From a virus, in the IMG/VR virus record IMGVR_UViG_3300047323_000213, positions 1 through 48,423 of that record: 48,423 nucleotides of DNA. One strand, written 5' to 3'. The notes beneath the pieces are model-generated. The model was not told the origin of the DNA. It was given only the letters and a program-made list of their open reading frames with translations, and made no database searches. A program made the translations under genes and the position numbers. Positions 23,849 through 29,770 of the stretch are shown here, one piece after another (within the stretch, counting starts at the first letter, position 1; each line of letters starts with the position of its first letter).

Positions 23849-24407
23849 CGTCGCCGCCGTCGCGGTACATATGGACGTTCTCAGCGGTCACGACATGCAC
23901 CTCGATTTCGGTCAGCGGGCCATCGTCGCCGCCGTCGCCGTTCTCGCGGTCGAGCTTGATCAACTCCGCGCGCGTCTTTTCGAGCGATTCGAGCCGCTTC
24001 AGCAACCGTTCGACGTGCGCGCCGTAATCGATGCGCTCGTGTACGTGTTCCGGGCCGGCGCTGAACTCGGTCGCAGCCTTGTCGACGAACCGCACGATTT
24101 CAAGCCCGTTCGGATCGAGCTTGAACGCGCTGTTTTCCGCTGCGAGCGCGCGATTGATCCGCACTCGGCAAAGCGTGATTTCGTCCGTCAGCGTGCCGAT
24201 GCGCGATTCGATGTCGGGCAGGGCGTCGCGCTCTTCGTCGGTGAAGTGACTGCCGTATATGCCGTGTTTCCGTGCGTTCTGATTGCCTTCCGGCGCTCCG
24301 TCCGACATGCCGCCATGCACGCGGCAGACTTCCTTACCCGGAACCGCCTTCGCTGCGCACTGCGCGCCGGTCGAGCGCGCGAACGCTTTGCATTGCACGC
24401 GCTTCAT
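23841..24407 (-). CDS. terS: Terminase small subunit-like protein
   Basis: The 188-aa protein starts at ATG 24407-24405, six bases after AGGAG; the ATG at 24425 has no ribosome site. The N-terminus carries a zinc-finger-like CxxF..C..C..HGG element followed by GAPEGNQNARKHG, the hallmark start of many phage small terminases and their DNA-binding relatives. The middle is coiled coil (about 95-150) and the C-terminus is acidic. It recognises the packaging site and stimulates TerL, which it overlaps. It is the first gene of the late unit. Confidence 0.82.
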   Translation of the reverse strand: MKRVQCKAFARSTGAQCAAKAVPGKEVCRVHGGMSDGAPEGNQNARKHGIYGSHFTDEERDALPDIESRIGTLTDEITLCRVRINRALAAENSAFKLDPNGLEIVRFVDKAATEFSAGPEHVHERIDYGAHVERLLKRLESLEKTRAELIKLDRENGDGGDDGPLTEIEVHVVTAENVHMYRDGGDDE

Positions 24408-24418
24408 AGAATCTCCTG

Positions 24419-24473
24419 TTGACATACGCTCTCTTTCGGGTAGTATTTCAGGACATCACAACCCGAAAGAGAG
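24419..24473 (+). promoter_or_regulatory. Promoter with large inverted repeat between late and accessory genes
   Basis: TTGACA (24419-24424), 16-base spacer and TAGTAT (24441-24446) form a plus-strand promoter for the gene at 24481. A perfect 13-bp inverted repeat, CTCTCTTTCGGGT (24429-24441) and ACCCGAAAGAGAG (24461-24473), brackets the -10 and start region. Transcription would begin inside the loop, so the repeat is more likely a protein-binding site than an RNA hairpin. It also lies just upstream of the minus-strand terminase genes. Confidence 0.65.
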
Positions 24474-24480
24474 AGCACGA

Positions 24481-24648
24481 ATGAAAGATGAGACGAAACC
24501 GGCCGCGATCGAACGCCCGACGCGCACCGTGTATGTGAACGTGTTTCCAGGCGGTCACGCCGACTGGTTCGACACCGAAGCCGAAGCCCGCGCGGGTTTG
24601 AACGCTCGCGCGCTGAAAATTGCTGTGCCGGTTACGTGGGAGGTTTAA
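24481..24648 (+). CDS. Small accessory protein
   Basis: The 55-aa ORF starts at ATG 24481, after the purine-rich leader AGAGAGCACGA that is shared with the gene at 2066. The sequence has a beta-like pattern (VYVNVFPGGHADWFDTEAEA) seen in small phage early proteins. It is first in a plus-strand group driven by the 24419 promoter and is followed after 2 bases by the next gene. Function unknown. Confidence 0.65.
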   Translation: MKDETKPAAIERPTRTVYVNVFPGGHADWFDTEAEARAGLNARALKIAVPVTWEV

Positions 24649-24650
24649 AA

Positions 24651-25316
24651 ATGAGCTATGACACGAAGCAGATCATCGACGCTCTCGATTTATGCATCAA
24701 CGACGGCAACGCGCCGGGGAGCTATCTCAGCACCATGGAAGCCGCCCGCGCGCTTCTCGCCGCATCCGCGCCCAATCAGAGCGGAAAGCAAGAGGATGGC
24801 AATTGCCGCTCATGTGTCGGCGATCAATGCGTGACCGGACCTGAGTGCGTCACTCTTGGCCGAGACGCCGCCCCTCTCGCCAATCCGAGCGACAAGCAAG
24901 AGGCGGTGGCGTATGTCCGTGCGGCGGACTTGGAGTCACTAGCAGACCCGCGCATCGCGGGAAAGGGCTGCTTTCTGAACAAGGAACCGCGCGAAGGCTT
25001 TGTTGCGATCTACGCCGCCCCTCTCGCCCAGTCCGCAGAGCAAGACAGGATTGATGCGGAGCATCGCATCGTATGTGCGGCAAATCGTAAGCGGTTCACC
25101 GGTGAAGTTGTTCTCGGCATTCGCCATTGGGATGCGTTCATGCGACACATCGATACGGAGGGCGATCCCGTCGATCAAGGCTTCATCGACAACAAGGGCG
25201 CGTATCTTAGCCGCACTGAAGCATGGAAGGTTGCCAAAGAAGCGGGGCAAATTGTCCGCCGTTGTGGCGGCGATGAGGCCAATGGCGGCACGCTGTATTC
25301 CGAGAACCTTTACTGA
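24651..25316 (+). CDS. Conserved phage protein with C-terminal 'RRCGGD' domain
   Basis: The 221-aa protein starts MSYDTKQIIDAL after GGAGG. The N-terminal part is helical and contains a Cys cluster (C..C....C....C, about residues 48-65); the middle is a low-complexity linker; the C-terminal about 75 residues carry DQGFIDNKGAYLSRTEAW and ending RRCGGDEANGGTLYSENLY. That C-terminal block is widespread in phage accessory genes but has no assigned function. It looks like several short modules joined together. Confidence 0.7.
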   Translation: MSYDTKQIIDALDLCINDGNAPGSYLSTMEAARALLAASAPNQSGKQEDGNCRSCVGDQCVTGPECVTLGRDAAPLANPSDKQEAVAYVRAADLESLADPRIAGKGCFLNKEPREGFVAIYAAPLAQSAEQDRIDAEHRIVCAANRKRFTGEVVLGIRHWDAFMRHIDTEGDPVDQGFIDNKGAYLSRTEAWKVAKEAGQIVRRCGGDEANGGTLYSENLY

Positions 25317-25333
25317 GACAAGGGAGCGAGCAA

Positions 25334-25828
25334 ATGACTTTCGATGAATGGCTCAAAGGCCCGCACGAAGGAAACTTCAACGACTGCAATCATCCGCTGA
25401 CGCCCGGTGAAAGTGTCGCTGCATACCGCGCATGGAACGCCGCCCTCGAATCCCGCGTATTGGCGGAGAGGAAGCCCGAGAATCAGCAAATGTTCGCGCT
25501 CATCCGTGACCGCAATTACGACGGCGAGGGGCTAACGGTGTGGACGTGGAACGGCGAAAACTACAGCGGCTCGGATGGTGATTGCCTGTCACGCGAGCGA
25601 GACGGAACACTCGACGGCTTCGAAGCAGAGTTCCTGACGGATCACCAACTTGAGCAACGACTTAATGCCGCCACCCACCCCACGCCGGATGATGAAAGCG
25701 ATGCAGTGCGGTATCGGTGGCTACGCGAAGGAGGTAAAGACCAGCACGATATGTTCGACAGCGTGTGGGGCGATACGCTCGACGCCGCCATCGACCGAGC
25801 AAGGAAAGGCAATGAGAGCGGAGCCTAA
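25334..25828 (+). CDS. Hypothetical phage protein
   Basis: The 164-aa protein begins at ATG 25334 behind GGGAGCGAG. It is acidic, soluble, with a segment DDESDAVRYRWLREGG and DTLDAAIDRARK near the C-terminus; this RYRWLR...DAAID pattern recurs at the ends of several modular phage proteins. It overlaps the convergent DUF6378 gene by 4 bases. Function unknown. Confidence 0.65.
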   Translation: MTFDEWLKGPHEGNFNDCNHPLTPGESVAAYRAWNAALESRVLAERKPENQQMFALIRDRNYDGEGLTVWTWNGENYSGSDGDCLSRERDGTLDGFEAEFLTDHQLEQRLNAATHPTPDDESDAVRYRWLREGGKDQHDMFDSVWGDTLDAAIDRARKGNESGA

Positions 25829-26082
25829 ACCAACCGATCGGCAACGAGGCGCGCATACCCTTGTATGTCGTGCCAGTTGTCGTGATAGTCCGGATCGCCG
25901 TTCAGTATCCGCGCGATCTTGTCGCCGATGACCTCGAGCGCCTGCCTCTGATCCGGTTGCAGGCGCTCCCACCCTGGCGCCCGCCACATCACTTCCTTCA
26001 ACCCTTGCGCGATCACCGCATGGTCGGCGAACACGCCATATCGAGCGCCGCGCTCGGCGAGTGTGTGCGCGATGTCGGTCAT
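25825..26082 (-). CDS. DUF6378-like protein
   Basis: The 85-aa protein has the family pattern ERGARYGVFADHAVIAQGLK near the start and QALEVIGDKIARILNGDPDY and DNWHDIQGYARLV near the end, as in DUF6378 proteins of many phages (function unknown). It is minus-strand and divergent from the promoter/operator at 26104-26150, so it may be controlled by the same site. GGGAG lies upstream of the ATG. Confidence 0.75.
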   Translation of the reverse strand: MTDIAHTLAERGARYGVFADHAVIAQGLKEVMWRAPGWERLQPDQRQALEVIGDKIARILNGDPDYHDNWHDIQGYARLVADRLV

Positions 26083-26103
26083 CCGGGTTTCTCCCTAGCA
26101 AAT

Positions 26104-26150
26104 AACAGCGAAAATAGTTGTTGACTGTTCGAATCTCTCGACGGTATGAT
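26104..26150 (+). promoter_or_regulatory. Promoter-operator P1 (26-bp inverted repeat)
   Basis: Arms AACAGCGAA (26104-26112) and TTGACTGTT (26121-26129) flank AATAGTTG. The right arm contains the -35 TTGACT, followed after 18 bases by TATGAT (26145-26150). The same arrangement recurs at 29462 and 29679, so it is probably a repressor-controlled promoter. Confidence 0.75.
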
Positions 26151-26193
26151 TCATCCCATGCGCTGAACGACGCGCACCAACCGGAGAGAAGAA

Positions 26194-26343
26194 ATGAACA
26201 CGGTAACGATCGCAGCTTTCGTCAACGGCAAGATGATGTCCAGCGTCACCGTCCCGAACCAGCCACGCGCAGTCGAGAGCGCGATTCGCCTGATGCGCGA
26301 TTCGTATCCCGACGCGATGGTGTGCCGCAAGCTCGAAGCGTAA
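26194..26343 (+). CDS. Small protein under promoter P1
   Basis: The 49-aa ORF begins MNTVTIAAFVNGKM at ATG 26194 after CCGGAGAG, a leader nearly identical to that of the gene at 29771. It is short, soluble and basic near the end (VCRKLEA). First gene of an operator-controlled unit. No domain recognised. Confidence 0.62.
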   Translation: MNTVTIAAFVNGKMMSSVTVPNQPRAVESAIRLMRDSYPDAMVCRKLEA

Positions 26344-26353
26344 GGAGTCGACC

Positions 26354-26521
26354 ATGACTACATTCGAAAAAATCTTAGTGCAGCACGCAGCGCAGGAAAT
26401 CGAGAAGTTGCAATCTCTCGTCGCATCGCTGCCGTTCTCGCTCGACAAGTGCGCCGCGCTCGGATCGTCGTCCTACATTCTCGACGAGCTGCGCAAGATC
26501 AGCGCGAAGCAGGCCGCGTAA
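26354..26521 (+). CDS. Small helical protein
   Basis: The 55-aa ORF starts MTTFEKILVQHAAQEIEKLQ at 26354, with GGAG seven bases upstream. It is predicted to be all-helical. It lies 10 bases after the preceding gene and is probably co-transcribed from P1. Function unknown. Confidence 0.58.
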   Translation: MTTFEKILVQHAAQEIEKLQSLVASLPFSLDKCAALGSSSYILDELRKISAKQAA

Positions 26522-26555
26522 TGCGCTACCTAAACAACCCGGAGCCGCCGATAAT

Positions 26556-26642
26556 ATGAGCCGACTCGCGTACTATCGACACCTGAGAGCGCAGGGCTTC
26601 GCGGCCCTTGACGCGTATCGATACATCAAGCATTGGCGCTAG
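26556..26642 (+). CDS. Micro-protein
   Basis: The 28-aa ORF starts MSRLAYYRHLRAQGF at 26556, with GGAG eleven bases upstream. Short proteins of the form 'YYRHLRAQGF..LDAYRY' occur in other phage early regions. It is strongly basic and aromatic. The call rests on spacing and pattern only. Confidence 0.42.
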   Translation: MSRLAYYRHLRAQGFAALDAYRYIKHWR

Positions 26643-26655
26643 AATGACGCATCGT

Positions 26656-26673
26656 CCGCACGCGCGGGCTTTT
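26656..26673 (+). terminator. Weak terminator after the P1 unit
   Basis: CCGC (26656-26659) pairs with GCGG (26664-26667) over loop ACGC, followed by GCTTTTCC. The stem is short. Confidence 0.3.
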
Positions 26674-26686
26674 CCACGTCGACGCC

Positions 26687-26974
26687 ATGAAAAAGACCAT
26701 CGCCGCAGCCCTCGCAGTCGCCTCGTTCAGCGCTCACGCCTACACAATCGGCCCGCCCGACGAGAAATGTCCCGATGGCGTCATTTGGTCCGATGGCATG
26801 CGCACATGTCGCGATCTCAAGGAAGAGAAGCAGCGCGCGGCAATCTCAGCCGGCAATGAGCGCTACGCCTCAAAGCGTATCCAGAGCATTCCGGGAATCT
26901 GCGTCGGCGACGATTGCAACCGCATCTACAAGATTCAGCATTGGGACGCGAGAACCGGACAAATGCTGAACTAG
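26687..26974 (+). CDS. Small exported Cys-containing protein
   Basis: The 95-aa protein has a textbook signal peptide (MKKTIAAALAVASFSAHA, then Tyr), so it is probably periplasmic. The mature part of about 77 residues has four Cys (two CxxxxxC-like pairs), suggesting disulphides. The ribosome site is weak. Its stop overlaps the stop of a convergent small gene at a CTAG palindrome. It could affect superinfection or the host envelope; no family is recognised. Confidence 0.65.
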   Translation: MKKTIAAALAVASFSAHAYTIGPPDEKCPDGVIWSDGMRTCRDLKEEKQRAAISAGNERYASKRIQSIPGICVGDDCNRIYKIQHWDARTGQMLN

Positions 26975-27138
26975 AGCTGCGCCATCGTCACCGGATCGCA
27001 GCACACCGCGCCGAGCGCCTTCCAGTGATTGCACCAGAAGCAACGAACCAACTCGCGCGCGTCTCGGGGCTGATTCGCGGGCGCGCGCGGGTAGGTAGTG
27101 ACTCGGTAGCGAATTGCTTCACGCAGCGCGTCGTTCAC
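26971..27138 (-). CDS. Small Cys-containing protein
   Basis: The 55-aa ORF starts with GTG 27138-27136, five bases after GAGG, and reads NDALREAIRYRVTTYPRAP... with a C-terminal CxxC...CC pattern (RCFWCNHW and VCCDP), which looks like a zinc-binding knuckle. It is the last gene of a minus-strand string of overlapping small genes. Function unknown. Confidence 0.55.
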   Translation of the reverse strand: MNDALREAIRYRVTTYPRAPANQPRDARELVRCFWCNHWKALGAVCCDPVTMAQL

Positions 27139-27154
27139 GATGCCTCGCTTCCCA

Positions 27155-27277
27155 TCACATATCCCTCAGCATTGCCCGGCACGCCACGTAAGCGAACGTG
27201 AGAATCGCGCAGCAGAAGCCGAATGCGCCGGTTGCGACGATCGCGAGCAGCCCGTATGTCATCGCCTGATCGATCAT
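27155..27277 (-). CDS. Single-TM micro-protein
   Basis: The 40-aa ORF starts MIDQAMTYGLLAIV at ATG 27277, overlapping the previous stop (ATGA). One hydrophobic segment covers residues about 7-30. It belongs to the tightly overlapping minus-strand group 27970-26971. Function unknown. Confidence 0.55.
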   Translation of the reverse strand: MIDQAMTYGLLAIVATGAFGFCCAILTFAYVACRAMLRDM

Positions 27278-27447
27278 TCGTATGCGCTCCCTTTCTGCCC
27301 TGGCTCGTTCGATCCGGTGCATTCGTTCCGGTGATCGTTCGCCTTCGGGCATCGCTTGTTTCCGCACGTCGGGCAGAGGATCATTCGGACGCGGAAGAAC
27401 ACGCCTTCAGCCTTGTCGCGCTCACAGCGCCAGCAGTCGCACGTCAC
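27274..27447 (-). CDS. Zinc-ribbon phage protein
   Basis: The 57-aa protein starts at GTG 27447, which overlaps the preceding stop (GTGA) after GCGAGG. It has two CxxC pairs: CDCWRC at the N-terminus and MILCPTCGNKRCPKA in the middle, then HRNECTGSNEPGQ. This 'CPTCGNKRCP..CTGSNEPGQ' signature is common in small phage and prophage proteins and indicates a zinc ribbon. The role is unknown; DNA or RNA binding is possible. Confidence 0.68.
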   Translation of the reverse strand: MTCDCWRCERDKAEGVFFRVRMILCPTCGNKRCPKANDHRNECTGSNEPGQKGSAYE

Positions 27448-27629
27448 GCGCGCCTCGCAAGGTATTTCTCCGCGGCCCACTGCATGACTTCACAGAACAC
27501 GGTGAGACCGACGCACGCGCTCATGAACACAATTTCGCCTCTCGACTTGTCGCCGTGCTGTAGAGCGCTCATGAGCCACATGACGTTTGAGCCGAAGCAA
27601 AACCAGTAGAACTTGTCCCAAGCGCTCAT
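27444..27629 (-). CDS. Small membrane protein
   Basis: The 61-aa protein has a hydrophobic/aromatic stretch at the N-terminus (FYWFCFGSNVMWLMSAL) and a second at about 33-50. Probably two TM segments. It overlaps both neighbours by 4 bases. Function unknown. Confidence 0.58.
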   Translation of the reverse strand: MSAWDKFYWFCFGSNVMWLMSALQHGDKSRGEIVFMSACVGLTVFCEVMQWAAEKYLARRA

Positions 27630-27970
27630 CCAAACCTCGCAACACGCATGAACAGAATGTGCGCGTAGTCGCGCATGTGGCTGATCTGCCGCTCGAGCAG
27701 GAAACGATCGGTGTCGGGCAGGGCGCGGTATGCGTCGCTCTTCAGGAACGCGCAGAGCTTGCCGATACGCTCGTCGAGTTCGGCTTTCTCGTCGACGGCG
27801 CTCCGCCTGGATTCGATCGGCGGCTCGACGCGGCGATATGTGATCATGCCGTCAGCGCCAGCGAACGCCTTCGCATACCCGGCCGCGTTATCGGCGATCC
27901 GCACCGTCTCGGTTCGATCCAGATTTGTCACCGCTTCGACCAGCATCGGCATTCCGGCTTCGTCTATCAT
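27626..27970 (-). CDS. Hypothetical helical phage protein
   Basis: The 114-aa protein has a basic N-terminal domain and a C-terminal helix-rich part with 'ELDERIGKLCAFLKSDAYRALPDTDRFLLERQ'-type heptads (residues about 64-95). This C-terminal block (crop of Leu residues and 'LLERQ') is common to a family of small phage proteins (annotated only as crAss-like or 'hypothetical'). It heads the overlapping minus-strand group; an operator-like palindrome lies 12 bases upstream of its ATG. Confidence 0.62.
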   Translation of the reverse strand: MIDEAGMPMLVEAVTNLDRTETVRIADNAAGYAKAFAGADGMITYRRVEPPIESRRSAVDEKAELDERIGKLCAFLKSDAYRALPDTDRFLLERQISHMRDYAHILFMRVARFG

Positions 27971-27981
27971 CTCTTTCCCCG

Positions 27982-28007
27982 AACAGTGGAAATTGTTATT
28001 GGCTGTT
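27982..28007. promoter_or_regulatory. Degenerate copy of the 26-bp operator
   Basis: AACAGTGGA (27982-27990), 8 bases, TTGGCTGTT (27999-28007): same spacing and mostly the same arms as the three operator copies at 26104, 29462 and 29679, but without a good -10. It lies immediately upstream of the minus-strand gene ending at 27970. Confidence 0.4.
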
Positions 28008-28021
28008 GATCCCGAAACCGC

Positions 28022-28138
28022 TCACCTTGTCGAGCACATCGCCGCCCACCGATCTAGCTCGAGCGACCAGAGCCACGCCGCGCGAGCGTAGGCGTTCGCC
28101 CACATTCCGAAGCATTCGAATGCGTCAGTTACGAACAT
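28022..28138 (-). CDS. Small protein in frame with the Ash-like open frame
   Basis: The 38-aa ORF starts MFVTDAFECFGMWANAYARA at ATG 28138 with GGAG seven bases upstream, which is a convincing initiation site. It is the last part of a longer open frame (28022-28453) that has no ATG, GTG or TTG upstream. Aromatic and Ala-rich. It could be the only translated segment, or an internal start of a longer product. Confidence 0.5.
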   Translation of the reverse strand: MFVTDAFECFGMWANAYARAAWLWSLELDRWAAMCSTR

Positions 28139-28453
28139 GGGGTGCTCCTGTAGGGGTGCGCGCTTCCGGCCCGTATGTGATCCGGGTGCCTGCCCTGACC
28201 GGAGGCGCGCGAAAGAAAAGAGAGCGGGCGACGCTACTCGCCGCGATGGCCTATCGCTTGCACGCGGGTTGCCAAGGTTACGGGCCGCTAGCAGCCCTCC
28301 CGACCTCGTCGCGACGAAGCCGCAGCGACCGTGTAGTACATGCGCGCACTTGCGCGAATCGCTCTCACGGCTGGAGACTGGCAGATGATTGATCCATCCT
28401 CTTAGCCGCGCCTTTAGGCGGCACCAATCGCCATGCGTGAGAGCGCCGGATTC
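28022..28453 (-). other. Ash/Icd-like open frame without a normal start codon
   Basis: From just after a TGA (28454-28456) the minus strand stays open for 143 codons. The translation includes LFSFARLRSGQ (about residues 81-91), the hallmark core of phage Ash/Icd-type proteins that inhibit host division or growth in P4- and P1-like phages. No ATG, GTG or TTG occurs before the internal ATG at 28138. In P1/P7 and P4 the related frame is interwoven with the processed C4-type antisense RNA. The resemblance is by memory of the motif; a profile search is needed. Confidence 0.4.
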
Positions 28454-28460
28454 TCACCGG
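28400..28460 (-). ncRNA. Candidate C4-type structured RNA
   Basis: Two stable stems lie next to each other: GTGAGA/TCTCAC (28437-28442 with 28452-28457) and a bulged GCC..GCC/GGCGGC stem (28405-28412 with 28417-28422, loop TTTA). They precede the Ash-like frame, the arrangement of C4 antisense RNAs that repress phage antirepressor systems. The evidence is structural context only; a covariance-model search would decide. Confidence 0.3.
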
Positions 28461-28469
28461 CTGATTGCC

Positions 28470-28694
28470 TTACTTTGCGGGAGCAGTGAGGCCGCGCCAG
28501 TCGTCGCACTGATGCGCAGAACGCACGTCGCGCCATTCAAAAGCGCGCTGAACGTTGTTGGCTGCGTAACCCCACCAGCTACCATTCCAGAACTGAAACC
28601 ACTTGTGGCCGTGCTGCGGTGCCGTCTCATACACGCCCACATGCGCCGGCCTCACGTTGCCCGGATACCAGGCGGTCATTTTTGATTTCTTCAT
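28470..28694 (-). CDS. Conserved small phage protein (WYPG family)
   Basis: The 74-aa protein starts MKKSKMTAWYPGNVRPAHVG at ATG 28694, five bases after GGAG. The pattern 'WYPGNVRPAHVGVYE..' and 'FWNGSWWGYA' with C-terminal 'WRGL' is widespread in small phage proteins of unknown function. It lies just upstream (in transcription) of the candidate C4/Ash region. Confidence 0.68.
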   Translation of the reverse strand: MKKSKMTAWYPGNVRPAHVGVYETAPQHGHKWFQFWNGSWWGYAANNVQRAFEWRDVRSAHQCDDWRGLTAPAK

Positions 28695-28815
28695 CATCTC
28701 TCCCTAGGTAGGGGCAAAGCGCCGAGCGGTGCGCGACCTTATCGCCACTTTCGGCCGAAAGCCCTTCGGCATATCGGCGGTAGGCGGAACGCTTGCACGT
28801 CACCCGCGCTTTCAC
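28627..28815 (-). CDS. Possible small ORF
   Basis: A 62-aa frame from GTG 28815 starts MKARVTCKRSAYRRYAEGL. Codon use looks coding for the first ~40 codons, but the end overlaps the next gene by 68 bases and the ribosome site is weak. An alternative ATG frame starts at 28834. It may be spurious. Confidence 0.25.
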   Translation of the reverse strand: MKARVTCKRSAYRRYAEGLSAESGDKVAHRSALCPYLGRDDEEIKNDRLVSGQREAGACGRV

Positions 28816-28836
28816 GCTCGACGCCTCGCCCCATGA

Positions 28837-28938
28837 TCAATGCAGAAACATCGCGATCGGCGTCACCAGACCTACCGCAACGCAAATCCAGCCGGCCCCG
28901 ATCGCCATGCCAATGACGAACTCTTTGACGGCGCTCAT
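28837..28938 (-). CDS. Single-TM micro-protein
   Basis: The 33-aa ORF starts MSAVKEFVIGMAIGAGWICV at ATG 28938, overlapping the stop of the preceding gene (ATGA). Nearly all of residues 7-32 are hydrophobic. Translational coupling supports it; function unknown. Confidence 0.5.
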   Translation of the reverse strand: MSAVKEFVIGMAIGAGWICVAVGLVTPIAMFLH

Positions 28939-29303
28939 TCGGTCACCGTCACGACTTCGCCCGGCCTCTTCGCCTCGCGCTTGTGCGGCGCCTCGCGCCT
29001 TAAATCCTTCTCGGAATAGCCCGGCTTGCGGTCGGGGTCGTCGACTTCAGGCTCTTCAAAAGCCCCGCCCGGACAGATGCCGACAAGGATCGGAAGGGCG
29101 ATGCGACCTGCGGAGCCGAGCGAATCGGCAACGTCCTCAGGGTCGATCGTGCCCGCGATGACCTGGCGTATCAGACCCTCAAGCGCCTCGCGGTAGTTCG
29201 GACTCTCTGCCGCCCATGCTGGCGCGACCTGGCGCCCCGTATCTGCCTGCCATTGGCGCACTACCTCGTGGGTGATTTGCGCGTAGATGCGTTCTTGTTT
29301 CAC
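28935..29303 (-). CDS. Hypothetical phage protein
   Basis: The 122-aa protein starts at GTG 29303 (GTGA overlap with the preceding gene). It has a helical N-terminal half ('EALEGLIRQVIAGTIDPEDVAD') and a charged C-terminal tail rich in Lys, Arg and Glu. No known domain. It is coupled to its neighbours by 4-bp overlaps on both sides. Confidence 0.58.
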   Translation of the reverse strand: MKQERIYAQITHEVVRQWQADTGRQVAPAWAAESPNYREALEGLIRQVIAGTIDPEDVADSLGSAGRIALPILVGICPGGAFEEPEVDDPDRKPGYSEKDLRREAPHKREAKRPGEVVTVTE

Positions 29304-29440
29304 CGTAATCCCCGAATCGTCGTTAGGTGCAGTGCGTGGCCAAACGGGACCGGCCCCGTCGTTTCATATCCCGCGTACTGTAGGACAAATCTTACCATAC
29401 CTTCAGGGGATTGAAACGCCGAAAAGAGAGCAGAAAGCAT
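29300..29440 (-). CDS. Small ORF at the head of the minus-strand accessory unit
   Basis: The 46-aa ORF starts MLSALFSAFQSPEGMVRFVL at ATG 29440. There is no strong ribosome site, but a GTGA junction links it to the next gene. A TAAGAT -10-like box (minus strand, near 29393-29398) lies inside it, so transcription may also start within. The operator palindrome P2 lies immediately upstream. Function unknown. Confidence 0.45.
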   Translation of the reverse strand: MLSALFSAFQSPEGMVRFVLQYAGYETTGPVPFGHALHLTTIRGLR

Positions 29441-29461
29441 CGGTTTTACCCCTATAGGATA

Positions 29462-29508
29462 AACAGCGAAGATATTTGTTGACTGTTCTGCTACCTCGCG
29501 GGTATGCT
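29462..29508 (+). promoter_or_regulatory. Promoter-operator P2 (26-bp inverted repeat)
   Basis: Arms AACAGCGAA (29462-29470) and TTGACTGTT (29479-29487) flank GATATTTG. -35 TTGACT is in the right arm, an 18-base spacer follows, then TATGCT (29503-29508). It drives the gene at 29542. Confidence 0.75.
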
Positions 29509-29541
29509 TCACACATACAACAACACACCGCGAGGCCCGAA

Positions 29542-29667
29542 ATGCTCCACTACTACGACGATTTCGAGTGCGACAATTACGATGAGGAAGAGATGACAGC
29601 CGAAGAACGCCGCGCAGCTCGTGATGAGCGCGAAGCTGATCGACACTTTGCCCGGATGGACGATTGA
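29542..29667 (+). CDS. Small acidic protein under promoter P2
   Basis: The 41-aa ORF starts MLHYYDDFECDNYDEEEMTA at ATG 29542, seven bases after CGAGG. It is extremely acidic at the N-terminus and Arg-rich at the C-terminus. Acidic micro-proteins of this kind can mimic DNA, but no such function can be claimed from sequence alone. Confidence 0.58.
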   Translation: MLHYYDDFECDNYDEEEMTAEERRAARDEREADRHFARMDD

Positions 29668-29678
29668 TCACCGACACA

Positions 29679-29725
29679 AACAGTCAAAATATTTGTTGAC
29701 TGTTGTTTTCTCCGGGTGGCATGAT
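29679..29725 (+). promoter_or_regulatory. Promoter-operator P3 (perfect 9+8+9 palindrome)
   Basis: AACAGTCAA (29679-29687) and TTGACTGTT (29696-29704) are perfect inverted repeats around AATATTTG. TTGACT serves as -35; CATGAT (29720-29725) is the -10 after 18 bases. The downstream leader to 29770 closely matches that of P1. Confidence 0.8.
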
Positions 29726-29770
29726 TCAACCATGCGCTGACGAAACGGCGCGCCAACCGGAGAGAACAAA

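Noticed and set aside
27982-28007. Fourth full promoter of the 26-bp operator family
   Set aside because: The arms are degenerate and no -10 lies at the right distance on either strand, so it is listed only as an operator-like site.
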